From positions 37,375,454 to 37,439,453 of the forward strand of contig NC_030389.2 of assembly GCF_001625215.2 (NCBI RefSeq): a DNA stretch of 64,000 bases. The letters are read 5' to 3'. The notes beneath the pieces were generated by a model. It saw nothing but the letters and a program-made list of their open reading frames with translations. It did not search any database and was not told the origin of the DNA. The position numbers were made by a program, and so were the translations under genes. Below are positions 1 through 14,333 of the stretch, piece by piece; within the stretch, counting starts at the first letter, position 1, and every line of letters starts with the position of its first letter. Source of the DNA: Daucus carota subsp. sativus. Its lineage: Eukaryota > Streptophyta > Magnoliopsida > Apiales > Apiaceae.

Positions 1-1498
1 CTTTTTGTTCTGCCTCAGCCCGTCCACAACTGCAGTTTTTGCAAGCTTTCCTTGTGTTGCTGACTTCACAATCACCAACTGCAAAGGCAAAAATGAGTGA
101 GCTCAGAGATGAAAAAACTGGGTTCTGGGAGCTGCACTTTCACCTCTTATCTGAGGCAAATAACAACCTTTCTTGGCATTTTTCAGTCTTAAAGAGGCAG
201 AAAGAGCAAAACCAAATATATAAAACACAATGAGGTTTAAACAATCTTGTTGTCCTACCAGGTGGGATCTGTGGTTTCTTTAAATCATCTTCAGATAAAA
301 GACTATCCTCATCGATGAGATCCATATCATCATCAATTTGAAGCTTGGGCAAATTTTTCATTGCCTTTTTTATAGAGAATGACGAGCCAACCTTCCAAGA
401 AGGCCTCTTTGCCTTTACCTGTTGGAAAAAAAAAATCAATATTTAAGCATGATATTCAAACCTAGCTGGGAATGGATGCTTCAACATATCAGGATAAATT
501 GTAAATTTAATTATAAGGAAAGTAGGAAGGAACACTAGATGAGTCTTGCCACTTAAATATATAAAGCACTCACTGTAATAGGCTGTGAAACCTCTGATGG
601 CACTGTTAATGTCATTGTACCAATCTGCACGTCAACATAGCCGGCAACTAGAAGCTTTCCTTGTAAAGAAGATGTTGTCTGCCAAAATAAAAATACGATC
701 AACATAACAAATTCACCATGTTAGAGAGAAGAAAACAGTACATTACCACCTGGTCAAGGGTAGACTGTGAAGTCTGGAAGAGGATCTGTCCGCCAGGTCT
801 CAGCACTCGTGAGAACTCATCCAACAATTTTTTATCAAGAAAATCCAATGAATGGCAGATGCAAACGACAATATCCACAGAGGAAGGATCCACAGGCAAG
901 GAGCCTGCAATTCATAAACCAAACAATTATCGCCAATACTGATAAAATTGCTACCATATTCAGAATACTAATACATATATGTGTGTGTGTGTGTGCGCGC
1001 GCGCATGTATGTATGTATGTATGTACAATATATTGTAAAGCACCAATAATTCCTTCAGAGATCTAGGAAGTGGCTAGGCAGCATATAAGCGACTTGGAGG
1101 GTACATGTTTTGATAAAGGCTACATAGCAAACCAAAAAGCAAGCTAACAGAAAAGGCACTTTACTGAAGCAACATTGAAAAAAAAATGACAAAAATAAAG
1201 GACGGAATCACTTCTATCACACCTTAATATCATGCATGCCACACCAATTTAGCAAAATAACTAGTAAACTAAGGAGTAAAATTAGCTGATATTATGCAAT
1301 AAACTTGTCTAGGACTGGAAGGAAAATGAAAAAATAATTAAGGGACAGTACTGACACACCTATTAATGAAGCTTGAGTAATAACCAAAGGATCGGTTTGT
1401 TCGATTCCTTCTGTCTTGATTTCTTTGATCGCATTGAGTACTACGCTAATAGGCAAAATAACATGATCGGTAATTGCCAACACATTATCCTGTATCAT
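1..1498 (-). CDS. DRE2: Anamorsin/DRE2 (CIAPIN1) homologue, partial at left edge
   Basis: Cytosolic Fe-S cluster assembly factor that works with the diflavin reductase TAH18/ATR3 as electron donor to the CIA pathway (family knowledge). Coding exons read on the minus strand: 1360-1498, 750-904, 574-678, 259-418 and 78 to beyond base 1, with matching phases and GT/AG borders. The first three encode the methyltransferase-like N-terminal domain ([20 protein letters not shown]). The fourth encodes the acidic linker ([18 protein letters not shown]). The last begins with [20 protein letters not shown], which carries the Cys motif binding the first cluster. The second, twin CX2C motif lies outside the window. 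The start ATG at 1498 follows an acceptor at 1508-1509, so a 5'UTR intron is likely. Identification is firm; the small exon borders were judged by eye. Confidence 0.92.
973..1025. repeat. Compound microsatellite (GT)n(GC)n(ATGT)n
   Basis: A run of GT, then GC, then ATGT units in the DRE2 intron between coding exons 1 and 2. The three motifs follow each other without a break, which suggests stepwise slippage from one original repeat. Confidence 0.95.
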
Positions 1499-1507
1499 TG
1501 TGGTGCC

Positions 1508-4221
<2,714 letters not shown>

Positions 4222-4283
4222 CATAGCAATAGCCGCGAGATGGTAGAGCAGATGAAACAAAGGCGGTGTGAATTAAGGGTCCA

Positions 4284-4431
4284 GGTCCCTGGCAGCCGTA
4301 TGCCAGGGACCGGTTAAACAGCACACGGTTTCTGGCCCGTTGGATGCATATCCAGCGGCCAGGATCGTACTAAAACTTTAATATGTCCAGCGCTTTTTTA
4401 GCGCTGGACGGGGATTCCCTCGTCCAGCGCT
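4284..4431. repeat. Cluster of perfect short hairpins
   Basis: Several palindromes follow one another. GGTCCCTGGCA at 4284-4294 pairs with TGCCAGGGACC at 4301-4311 across a 6-base loop. An imperfect palindrome centred on ATGCAT lies near 4334-4360. GTCCAGCGCT at 4385-4394 pairs with AGCGCTGGAC at 4400-4409 across five T. A third copy, CGTCCAGCGCT, stands at 4421-4431 and could pair alternatively with the second arm. The cluster lies just upstream of the inferred first DRE2 exon. It may belong to a small transposon whose ends I cannot define. Confidence 0.75.
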
Positions 4432-4527
4432 AAAAAAACCCTCAAGCCTCGGGGAGTGTTTGTATACGAAATGTTTTTCTTTTTTGACGACATTGTATTG
4501 CCGGTCAATTATTAATTTAATATTATT

Positions 4528-4781
4528 CTCTCCGTTCCAAAATAGTTGTCACATTTTTATTTTTGTTGGTCAAATTAACTAAATTTTGACTAAAAATTAT
4601 AAGTCAATCATTCATTATTTTAAAAAATTAAAAATTACATCTTAAAAGTAAATCAAAAGTTATTTTTGGTGATATATTTTTTATATTTTGTTAATTGATA
4701 AAATAATAATAAATTTCAGTCAAATTTTAGTCAATTTGATCGACACAAAACCAAATGTGACAACTATTTTGGGATGGAGGG
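4528..4781. mobile_element. Stowaway-like MITE
   Basis: About 254 bp with terminal inverted repeats of roughly 65-70 bp, imperfect. The left end reads CTCTCCGTTCCAAAATAGTT and the right end, reversed, CCCTCCATCCCAAAATAGTT. The CTCC(C/G)TCC ends are typical of Tc1/mariner-type Stowaway elements. No coding capacity. Confidence 0.85.
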
Positions 4782-5279
4782 AAATGCGATTCTCTTATTT
4801 TTAATTAACAGGTATAAATGGTAGATATAATATTAAATAGAATTATGTAAATATCTAAATTTCGATTTTTATCAAAAAATATTGAATTTTTACATTTAAA
4901 ATGTTAATATGGAATATATAATAAATATAAAATTTGATTGTTATATTATATTTTATTCTAAAATTATTAAAAAATATATAATATACCAAAAAATTACTTA
5001 GAAAATAAACTATTCAAAATAAAACCTGTTTGCACGGGTGTAAGCTAGTTCAATCTCACTAGATAAATAATAGATAACAGTTCCAGTATTTTGAATCATA
5101 ATCCATTATAAATTAATAATCCAATTAATCCATTGTTTGATTACAAAGTCAAATATTTTGAACTTAATAGTGTAGAATGGCATTAGTTTCTGTCTATGAG
5201 GCTAAACATATAAAATGATACACATTTTCACTCAAATTTTTTGATGATGTTCACTATTGATTCTGTTCATAAACCATAA

Positions 5280-6465
5280 TCAGCTTTGTTGCATTTTCTC
5301 TTTCAGACCTCCAAGAGGACCACTAGCTGTCTCTTTGGCCTTTCGTTTGCTACAACCGCAGTTCTTAAGGTTGAGATTCGCACCACAATCCAGACACAAT
5401 CCTTTGCATGTAGGATCACATACTGAATTGATTGTAATTTCAAGGTGCACCATATCTCTAATATGCTTTGAAATGTCGATGGTTTTTTCTTCACGAGGGA
5501 AAAAGAGTCGGTCTTCCCAATCAATTGAGTCGTCGTCTAGGTCCTCTCCTACTCCCTTGTTAGTCGAATCTCCAAACATAACACCCATGTCTAGAATATC
5601 GGGCTCCTCAACAGGTTCTTCAGTTAGTAGAAGTGAGAAGTTGGAGAACACACACTCGGCTGCAGGTTCGCCACATCTTCACAATATAGCAACATATTTT
5701 AGCTAGATTACAACGCCATAATATAAAGAAGTAAAGTGAGTGTGTGCATACTGCACTGTTCAGTGAAATTGGCAAAACACTTGAGATGCCGTCTTAATAC
5801 CTGACTTTGCTTTTGGTAAATAAGATTGACATATATGTACGTAATTAGGCATGCATATATACAGGTGATAAATCACTAGATAGATACCTATTGCAGCCAA
5901 GAGTGAGAACTGTACGTATGATCCCATCAAGCCGCAGCTTTTGCTTTTTCCTTGTTATGTCAAGTGATACCATTACAGGTGTTCCGAGAGGATAGTCCTT
6001 CACAGCCTTTGTGACGCGTAACCCCATCAGAGAAGCTCGAGACTTCGAAACTTCCGTTGAATATTCTCCTAAACCTAGCCTTTCTAAGGTTGTGCAATAT
6101 TCTACATGTGAGATTGATGCATTTCTCTGATATACAACAGCTCCTTCCCATGGAGAATCTATGTCATCAGTGTCTTCATCTTCTTGATAACTCCATTCTT
6201 CAGTTACCCCACTTTTACTATCGAAAAACTCGAAACTGGAGTTCGTACATTCTACAACTATAGACCTGAATCTTCTGAGGGGCTTGTTTTTGAGATTTAT
6301 ATTAAAGCTTTTGTCAGTCTGACACGGGGTCTTAGTAAATATGCAGTGTGTAGAAGTATATTTTAGGGTGGAGTGAATGTTCTTGTGATATCCTGAATCA
6401 AGAACATTAATCTGGTTATTATTAGACGTGGGAAGAATCAGTGATGAAGATAATAGAAGAGGCAT
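5280..6465 (-). CDS. Chloroplast YceD/DUF177-family protein (large-subunit rRNA accumulation)
   Basis: Two coding exons, 5888-6465 and 5280-5676, joined in phase 2 to give 324 residues. The C-terminal half has the DUF177 signature: LGCNRCGEPAAECVFSNFS across the splice junction, then CDPTCKGLCLDCGANLNLKN and CGC. These Cys pairs are typical of the plant members. The first ~70 residues are rich in Ser, Asn, Lys and Thr and poor in acids, as expected for a transit peptide. Family knowledge: bacterial YceD and plant DUF177 proteins are needed for 23S rRNA accumulation in bacteria and plastids. The ATG at 6465 is the first in the exon. An acceptor at 6642-6643 and donor at 7639-7640 suggest a 5'UTR intron of about 1 kb, with the first exon starting at 7641. 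The intron shows no gene. Confidence 0.88.
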
Positions 6466-6641
6466 TTGTTCCCTTTAACTTCGAAAGGCGGTTAAGGTTA
6501 TATCACACAGGAAGACAGGGTTCAGATGATAAAGCAAAATATTGCGCTAGCAACCATACGGAGATTGCACTACTGTATAACCCCTCAGATGTACAAAATT
6601 ACAATCAACAAATAGCAGTTCGTCTTTGAAGAGTAACCAGC

Positions 6642-7640
6642 CTGCAAGAAGTAAAAATACAGTTAAAGGTTAAAAAACAAAGAAATGACACAAATAACGA
6701 CATGAAGCACTATAATAGATTATTGGCATAAACATCAAACTATTCTTAGGTGTAAAAAGTATGAATTACACAATGAACACATCAGCCTTCTGTGATAACC
6801 GATCGTCTACCCCGACCTATTCAAAGAATATACTGCAGTACCCATCATGTTATGCAAGTAAAAGCATATGGGGCTTGGGCAACGGAATAAAAACAGGAGA
6901 ATGACTAGCACAGAAATGAGGGGTAAGATACTAAGATGCCAAAAAGTGAAATCTCAGAACATTGGCTCATTTTAATACCAACATAGAGCAAATAAAACAT
7001 AGCTTAGAATATATTAATTTTTGGCCGAAACACCAGTAGAATGAGTTAAGCGAATGCTAAACTGACCAATTTACTTCAAATGCGCCAGTTCAGACTGACC
7101 TTTTTTATTCTGAAAATTACGCTAAAAGGACCAAGGCCTAGAACTTAGGAAGTGTGGTTCCGAATTCTAAACCATACATAAGCAGAGTGCAGAGTATACC
7201 AAAAGGTAGCCGTAACGCAACATCTTAACACACCATCTACATACTAAGACCAGAATCACATTTCACATGTTTTACGGAAACTAAGACCCTAATGTAAATA
7301 AATTATCCACATGAATTTCCTTAAGCAATCAACAAAAATCAAAACATTAATAGAGAACCGCCACGAAAAAGAATAAACCTTTAACCAAACACACACAGTA
7401 TATCCTACTCTTAAGCGGGGAGGGTAAAATATACGCAGACCTTAAAATTCATGTAAAGATATTAGCTTTCAAGAAAAAGAAAAGCACCCACATAAATATT
7501 TACAGTACAGGAACAAGAAAATGATATACTAAAGAGATTCAGGTCATGTCAAATTAACACTAGAATGATCTTATTACACAAATGACAATGAAAATTATAT
7601 ATAAACACAACAGCAAATGATAATTCATGTGAATGAGTAC
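6642..7640 (-). other. Probable 5'UTR intron of the YceD/DUF177 gene
   Basis: Minus-strand donor CAATTAAG then GTACTCATTC, and acceptor TTCTTGCAG then GCTGGTTAC. The enclosed 1 kb has no open frame of note and no repeat that I recognise. Confidence 0.55.
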
Positions 7641-7850
7641 CTTAATTGAAGATGTATATTACTGAGACAGAGAGAAATTGCCTCAGCAGAGAAGGAACAG
7701 AGAAGAAATAGATATGGTAAATATGGGTCGGGTTAATGGGTCTCGGCCCAGAACCGTATGTATTTCAATGTTAATCTTTCGATATATTTTTGCTTTAACC
7801 TTTTCAATTTATTTGTCATTATTTTAAATATCAAGTGTACTGATACAATC

Positions 7851-7899
7851 AAGTTATTAAAATTATAATTTTCAAAAAATAAAGTTATTAAAATTATAA
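7851..7899 (+). mobile_element. Poly-A micro-insertion with 18-bp direct repeats
   Basis: AAGTTATTAAAATTATAA at 7851-7868 recurs exactly at 7882-7899. Between them lies only TTTTCAAAAAATA. An exact 18-bp duplication around an A-ended insert is the pattern left by LINE-driven retroposition, here with almost no cargo. Confidence 0.6.
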
Positions 7900-8375
7900 A
7901 TTAATTATTTCTTTTTCTGTTTTACAATGTATGGAGTATAATAATTCTATTATAAGAATATCGTTAAATGTATCCAGGTTAGTTGTATTTTTAAATTGTA
8001 CATTAAATTTTTTCATATCAATTTTGACTAAATAGTGAAATTTAAAAAACTTAACTTCACAAATGTGTAACAAATGTGTGTGTAACTGATTTGACTTAAT
8101 TGGTCGATTTGAAACCGTTTTGAGTTCGTTGATATATTAAGCTGACATTGACGACTAACTTGATTATTAACCCTTTTGCAACCGAAAATTGGGTAGCCAA
8201 TACGAAGTGCAGTCTTTTCCATATCGTGATCTAACAAGATATTGCTCGTGATCTAACAAAGATATTGCTAGCTTTGAGGTCCCTGTGGATGATCTTGAGA
8301 CGGCTAAACGTCATTAAAGCTACTCATATTATATTTCCAAGAGGCTAAACTCATATTAAAGTAATAAGTATAATA

Positions 8376-8873
8376 CTCCTTCCATCCTATTTTAAGTGTC
8401 CACTTTGCAAATTTCACACATCTTAAGAAACAATTAATGTAATATTTTTATCATTATCTTCACACACCTATTCACCTTGGTTTCTATAAATATTAATTCG
8501 GTTTTTCTATGGTGTGCCCATGGGCAAATGCTAAGCGCGGAAAATTTTGTGCTTGAAACATTTTGATTGGCTCCTATCTAATGATAATGGTGGACCCCCC
8601 TGCAAATACACCAACCAAACCAATCAAAATCTCCCAAAATACAAAAATTTCCGCGCTTAGAATGTGCCCATGGGCACACACTAGCCAAACCGATATTAAT
8701 TACGTATAGCACCACTCCTAGTGTGTATATGACCTTTCTTCATATTGGAACTAGTTGGTTGTATTTAATACTATATTAAAACTAGTTAAAAATTGCATGG
8801 GTTAAAAATTATGACACATATTTTGGGACTTCTTTTTCTAACAAAGTGGACACTTAAAATGGGATGGAGGGAG
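8376..8873. mobile_element. Stowaway-like MITE, outer element of a nest
   Basis: Ends CTCCTTCCATCCTATTTTAA (left) and, reversed, CTCCCTCCATCCCATTTTAA (right), with a TA at 8374-8375 and 8874-8875 as target duplication. The true length is about 300 bp; the rest is a second element inserted at 8499-8692. It lies inside the CRK pseudogene. Confidence 0.9.
8499..8692. mobile_element. Mutator-like MITE nested in the Stowaway element
   Basis: 194 bp with inverted ends of about 50 bp that start CGGTTT and contain the palindrome TGTGCCCATGGGCA followed by TAAGCGCGGAAA. The flanking ATATTAATT at 8490-8498 is repeated exactly at 8693-8701. A 9-bp target duplication points to the Mutator superfamily. 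Confidence 0.9.
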
Positions 8874-9463
8874 TATTACTTTGTGAAATTGCAGGATGTC
8901 CTCGTGCAAATCTCTTGATTGCAATTTCCTTTCCGTTCACTAGTGTACCCTGTAAGTGCATTCACAAAGTAAGAGCACTAGAGAGCTGTAAAAAGTAGGC
9001 TAACCCGAAAAAGTGGTCACCAGAATTACCTTGAAACTGGACCCAAAAGTCCTTCTCCCAGCTTGTTTTCCACAGAGAAGCGTTGTGTTGTATCACGCAC
9101 TCATCATACCATATGGCACCTTCTTTCTTATACTAACAGTCACTTAGTATTCTACCATTTGCTACATCAATGCAGAATGCAGTCCTGGCAAGTGTCTGCT
9201 GAAAGATCACCTCTGCACACGAAGAGACCGTATACTTTATCAGGATAACTACCTTCTGTGGCCTGATCAGAATTCGAACTACTCCCATGATCAAAAAGAG
9301 ACGCGAGGAGGCGATTAAGATTGTTCTGAAATTTGCTACCAGCAGTGTAGTTAGCAAACGTGTTGTCTTCGCACTTTGTGGCTAAGAAACTTTGAGACAT
9401 GACCAGGCTAGGGAACATGGTAAAACTCAGGAATGCAGCCAAGAAAACTTGGATACAGAACAT

Positions 9464-10585
9464 TTTTACCTGCTTATCTAATCTTCTCTTATCTCAGTGC
9501 TGATGCTTCTAGTATGTAATGTAAACATAGAAACACATGTATGTTTTTTTTTTTGAGGTCTTGGTCTTCTTCATCATTAACATCAGACACATAATTTCAA
9601 TGAATTTAAGGTAAGATTTGATAGGTTGGAGTTTGAACCCTCCACTTAGACACTTAGTGTTGTAAATGAGTCAAGACAAGACAAATTTGATCATGTAAGG
9701 TTCATTAGGACTTGAGAAAATTATCTGATTGGTGCTGCATCCTGTGCCGAGCCGAAAATTTTGTTTGAGTTTTTTACTGATAGATCGTTAACATGTCTCA
9801 CAATATTGGGGTTGGGAGGACTAGAACTCGAGATCCCTCCTTCAACCGAGCTCTCATACTTTTTCTTGACAACCAAATGGTTTCCGACCTACACTAGTAT
9901 CCAATTGACCTTCACTTGAGCCCATCTTCAGCCAGAACTATCATTATATCAACTGATGTTGGAACAACAAATGTCTCAAAATATAAACACTTTTTTTTGT
10001 GAAAAGTAAGCTCTCGCGTATCCACACTAACATCCCAAAGAGATGAGCACGACTAACAACATCATAATAAGGTAATCGAAAAGATCTCACCCAAAAAAGA
10101 TCAAGTCCAGGTTTTATTAAAATAACTGGTAAACAGAAGAGAGGATGGAGGAACAAAGAGGTTAATCGATGAGGGGATAAAAATCTGGAAAGTGGAGAAG
10201 TGGCTGTTATACTTTTTCCTGGAAGTTTAGAAGTTGGGTTGTGAAGATTAAATGTACTACCAGTATTGACTCTTTCTTGGAAATTTAGGGACAGATTTCT
10301 TGACGAAGAAGAACCTCGTTAGCATACATGACAAGTAATGTTAGTTGTTTGATCAATACTCAATAGCTAAGATGTATAGAACAGTAGCAGCAGGCAGCAG
10401 CAAGGATTGTTTAGCTAAACGATGGTATAAACCAAGGGAAATTGATAAATAATTCCAAATAGTTTTAGTCTGACTAGTTAAGAAACCATAGCCAAAAATG
10501 TGCAACTACGAACATTAGACGAACAGGGAATGACAAAAGACGGCCAAGGATCTCAAATGATCTGGCAAGAAAACCTACACATGGT
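9464..10585. other. Intergenic, no gene recognised
   Basis: About 1.1 kb between the CRK pseudogene and the DWF1 stop codon. It has a T12 run at 9543-9554 and a stretch at 9790-9850 with tRNA-promoter-like words on the minus strand (GAGCTCGGTTGAAGG, CGAGTTCTAGTCC), which could be a decayed SINE. No convincing open frame. Confidence 0.5.
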
Positions 10586-12763
10586 TTAATCTACTGGCAT
10601 GTCTACTTCTGCATAAGCCGTCTCAAGATGGGCTTGCTCGGCTTCCTGCACCTCCTTCTCAGTCTTCCTACCTTTCTTACACTTGTAGTACACACTCATA
10701 AATGTTCCGACAGCTCCATACTTCCTCCTGCACTGCTCATATAGCCCTGCATCAAACATCTTCCAGAAACTCTTCTCATTGAGCTCCGACACAGCATACT
10801 GTGGCTGGAAACCATGGTTTTCAATCAACCAGCTCTCCAAGCGACGGACAGCCTCAGCACCATCAAACTCCTCGCCCCTTAAGACAGGTCCAGGAGCATA
10901 GTAGACTCCAACATCTGTGTACATCTGAGCATAACTTGTGTCCCCCTGTCTTTGATGTAGCTCAAATCCTGGTTCAGGATATATCATCGTCTTGCAAGGT
11001 AGCTTGTACAGTTTGTGTGGGCAGAGCCAAAGTGGGTAAAGCTGTAATAACGATCAAAACATTGTCATTAGGTAGCCTGAACACTACAACTACTATCAGG
11101 TAGCTAGAAACCTAGAACAGTGAACTCGTCATGTAAAAATGAAATCTATGATCCTATCACTTCCCATTATTGTTTTCATATATAATCTTCTTAAGAAGTC
11201 GTCAGCATGGTCACTCTTAGTTGCATTAAAAGTTCCTTGTGACACAAACTCGTCATATGTGGATACATCCAGTATTCTAAAATGTTTTCTTACCGACCAT
11301 TCATCATAGATTAGTTTACATGATGTTATAACAGCCAGTTCGTCATCATATATGAATTAAATCTCAGGTCAGTAAGTTCAGATATTGTAATTTAGTCCTT
11401 TCTTTGAGCTTTTGATGTTCTGTCTTTGGTTGTATGCATGTGGGGCTGATATACAAAAATGTAATAATAAATAAATATATACCAAGGCATAAAAACTAGT
11501 TAGTAGAAATTTTACCTCCATTTCACGGTCAACAAACTCCAGAGCATCGCCAACCTTGTAAAGCGGAACGAGCATATCCTGAATGACATGCATTTCATGG
11601 TAGTAGTTTCTGATGGCTTCACCTTGAGTAGCCTTCAGCAAAGAGACCTTAGGTGGCATCAACCAACCAAGAGAATACCTAAACCACCACTGATCACCAA
11701 ATGGAAGGATGAGCTTCCCCTCCCAATACAAACACCTTGTGTGCCTGTGGTAGTATTCTCTGGTTGGAATGTACTCTACAAACTCACCTTTCGTCAATGC
11801 TGTCTCCGCATGCTGGTAGAACCATGGTTTAAACCACCATCCAACTTCGTTAATCTTATTGCCCTTCTTTTTAGCCTCTTCCTTTGAAGCATACCTTCCT
11901 GTCATGCAAACAGCTTCACGAGGATTGTAAATCATAGTCTCTACAAAGTCTGGCACCTTCTCATCATTATCTTGATCCCCATCCCTGGGTGCGAAAGAAT
12001 CAATGTAACCCTGTGCCAGTTCTTTTAAGTTACCTTTCACGGGTGTATATGTCAGCTTCATGTATTCCTTTATGGGTATCAGCTTGATCTCAGCTGAGAC
12101 AAGCAGACCCAAAGTCCCCTGAGACCATGGAATAGCGTAGAAAAGGTCGGAATATTCGTTGTCCTTTGTGGCTCTCACAACCCGCCCATCTGCTAGAACA
12201 ATCTCATAGGCAACAACAGTGTCAGCAAACAGGCCATATTTATGGGAGCTCCCCTCAATTCCATATCCATTAATGAGACCGCCAACAGTCAGATCATCGA
12301 GCTCAGCAACCACAGCAAGGGCAAGGTTCATTGGAACAGTGACCCTGGTGATCTGTCCCATGTTGACAAGAGGTTCGCATTTCGCGATCATTCTTTCTTG
12401 GTCAATTTCAAGAATGTTCCGGAAAGCGGAAAGATCAACCTCAAAATGTCGAGCACGCTTGTAGTCAACATTCCGCATTCCAACAGCAATGTAAGGTTTG
12501 CGGGCTGTGCACACAAGACCATCCTTTGATGGATTTCTTTGCTTGAGGCGTTTCACAACTTTCTTAACATTCTCATCATGCTCCTTCTGACGCTTCTCGA
12601 AGGACTTCCACTCTGATCTGACATCCCCGAGGTAGGTGAGGAAGTACAATGTGAAGGAGATGGGAAGGACGACAAAGATAACAATAATCCAACGGAAGTT
12701 GACAAAGTAATCGACCCATATCTTCTTCCTTTTGGGACGAAGTGGGGCCTCAAGATCTGACAT
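10586..12763 (-). CDS. DWF1: Delta(24)-sterol reductase DWF1/DIMINUTO
   Basis: Reduces the side-chain double bond of 24-methylenecholesterol to give campesterol, the precursor of brassinosteroids; a membrane-bound, FAD-dependent enzyme of the endoplasmic reticulum (family knowledge). Two coding exons, 11516-12763 and 10586-11041, give 567 residues, close to the 561 of Arabidopsis DWF1. Visible parts: a basic N-terminus with one membrane segment (residues ~24-47, IIVIFVVLPISFTLYFLTYL), then the FAD-binding type-4 domain (~110-250; AVVAELDDLTVGGLINGYGI), and a conserved C-terminal half (PLWLCPHKLYKLP, GFELHQRQGDTSYAQMYTDV, MSVYYKCKKGRKTEKEVQE). The exon junction reads REME-LYPLW. ATG at 12763 starts MSDLEAPLRPKRKK, as in other plants. 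The frame is intact, so it looks functional. Confidence 0.97.
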
Positions 12764-12786
12764 TATGAAAGACAGATGTCTCTACC

Positions 12787-14208
12787 CTGCTGAAATATAA
12801 AGCAGGAAAATATTAGGCAATTAGAACAAAACATATCAGGCACATCAGCAGTAGATGATTCCAACAATAAAGGAAACTGAATCACTATAAGCATTACAAT
12901 ACATATGTAATCTATCAACACACAGCAGATTTTATAATACCAAACATGTATTAATAACACATCATATATTGCTCGGTTGTCATGTCATATGACTTAAATA
13001 TCACATATATGCAAACACTTGAGATCGCCGATGTGAAAGGAAGAGTGAATATAACATTACCATCTATTTTCAAGGAAGTCCTGGTAAAGCCCACAAGAGC
13101 AAAGCAATGCATAGTGAGGAAACAAGCCCTTGTTTTACAACACATGTTGCTAATAAGTAATAACCGATTATAAATTATAAGATTACAACGAAAAGGAAGC
13201 ACGGGTGAGTGAAACGCACGCAGATACAGAAATGTGCCACTAGAAGTCTAAAACTGATCAGGTATCCATTACATAGCAAACAATTCAGATTTACTATAAT
13301 AGTCATACATTGCTAAAACACACTCCTTTCCAAGATCTTGCAGCAAGCGTGTAAAGAAGCATACGACAACCAAAAATCTATAAAACAGACAAGCAACAGG
13401 ACCACTGGCAAGTGGCAGGGACATATTATGTAGTGGACTGGAGCAATTGACCCCGTCGAATTTGCAATTTCATATAAAAATTAAAATCTACATCTGAAGT
13501 TCAAAATTATTGACCCCATCTCATTTAAATATTTAAATCCCATCTAAATTAATTGACCCTACTTAATTAATATATTAAACATTATTTGCTCACGACCCCG
13601 CCAATTACAATATTTTTTTCGGGTACTAGCAACACGACAGCTAAAATAGATCTGAGTGAATTCACATTCTTGCAGATCTGCGATTATTACATCAAATCAA
13701 ATTCAAACTAATCAACACAATGTCACTAAAACAAAGGATTAAATATAATTCCGTAGTAAATTAATCAACATCAATGAATTTACAGAACACGAGCATGTAA
13801 TCGTATCTATATCATAAAGAACATACTAGTTCTCCGGGGAGCTTGTTCGATAAAAATCAAGGGTTTTGCGTCAAACATGAGTGAATCAAAATTAATTCAA
13901 TCGCAGATCAAAGATCCATATCAGTTCACATTTCAACATTAATTAATCAACGATGAGATTCACCACAATACATGTAAAAAAACTGATTTAAAAAGACCTA
14001 AAACACATACATACATGCATACATATATATATATACGGATACAAATTCATATGTGAGAATTATGGCCATGGCATATATAGTGAGTGTACCTATTAATTGC
14101 TACAAATTTGATACTATATATCGCTAGACAAATATACAGATCAAGCCAGTGCGAGAGAGAGAGAGAGAGACTAGAGAGAGATGAAGGAGAGGGAGAGAGA
14201 GAGGGGGG

Positions 14209-14246
<38 letters not shown>

Positions 14247-14248
14247 AC
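12787..14248 (-). other. 5'UTR intron of DWF1
   Basis: Minus-strand acceptor (TTCAGCAG then GGTAGAGAC) lies 23 bases before the DWF1 ATG. A donor (CACGAG then GTATATCATC) lies at 14247-14248. The 1.46-kb intron starts with a long CT tract (GA on the plus strand). I see no other gene in it. Confidence 0.65.
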
Positions 14249-14276
14249 CTCGTGAAGAGTGAGAGAGAGAGAAGTG
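14153..14276. repeat. GA/CT-rich microsatellite in the DWF1 leader
   Basis: Long runs of GAGAGA, broken by short GGGAGG patches. Seen from DWF1 the CT tract lies in the inferred first exon and the first 100 bases of the UTR intron, around the 5' splice site. CT-rich leaders are common in plant housekeeping genes. Confidence 0.9.
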
Positions 14277-14333
14277 GGGGTTTAAGCTTGACTCAGTGAA
14301 GGGGAGTGAGCTACATTGATGTAGCTATCCAAG

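Larger units (their letters stand above)
8225..9463 (-). pseudogene. Cysteine-rich receptor-like kinase (CRK) pseudogene
   Basis: Pieces of a CRK lie in order on the minus strand. 9167-9463 encodes a signal peptide (MFCIQVFLAAFLSFTMFPSL) and the first part of a DUF26/GNK2 domain, ending in C-X8-C-X2-C (CRGDLSADTCQDC). The frame then shifts: the rest of the domain (EGAIWYDECVIQH) is read from another frame after a stop, down to a donor near 9030. A kinase exon at 8885-8955 gives GTLVNGKEIAIKRFARGHP, including the subdomain II Lys. The catalytic loop IIHRDLKAS is encoded around 8265-8300. Just after it, a 22/23-bp tandem duplication (8225-8246 and 8247-8269) disrupts NILLDHDM. The second DUF26, the membrane segment and most of the kinase are missing. 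A nested MITE pair (8376-8873) sits between the two kinase pieces. Confidence 0.82.

Noticed and set aside
5257-6629. Plus-strand frames of 60-149 codons
   Set aside because: They are shadows of the minus-strand YceD/DUF177 exons, where domain motifs and splice sites agree.
14084-14299. A 71-codon frame rich in Arg-Glu
   Set aside because: It is simple GA repeat DNA in the DWF1 leader.
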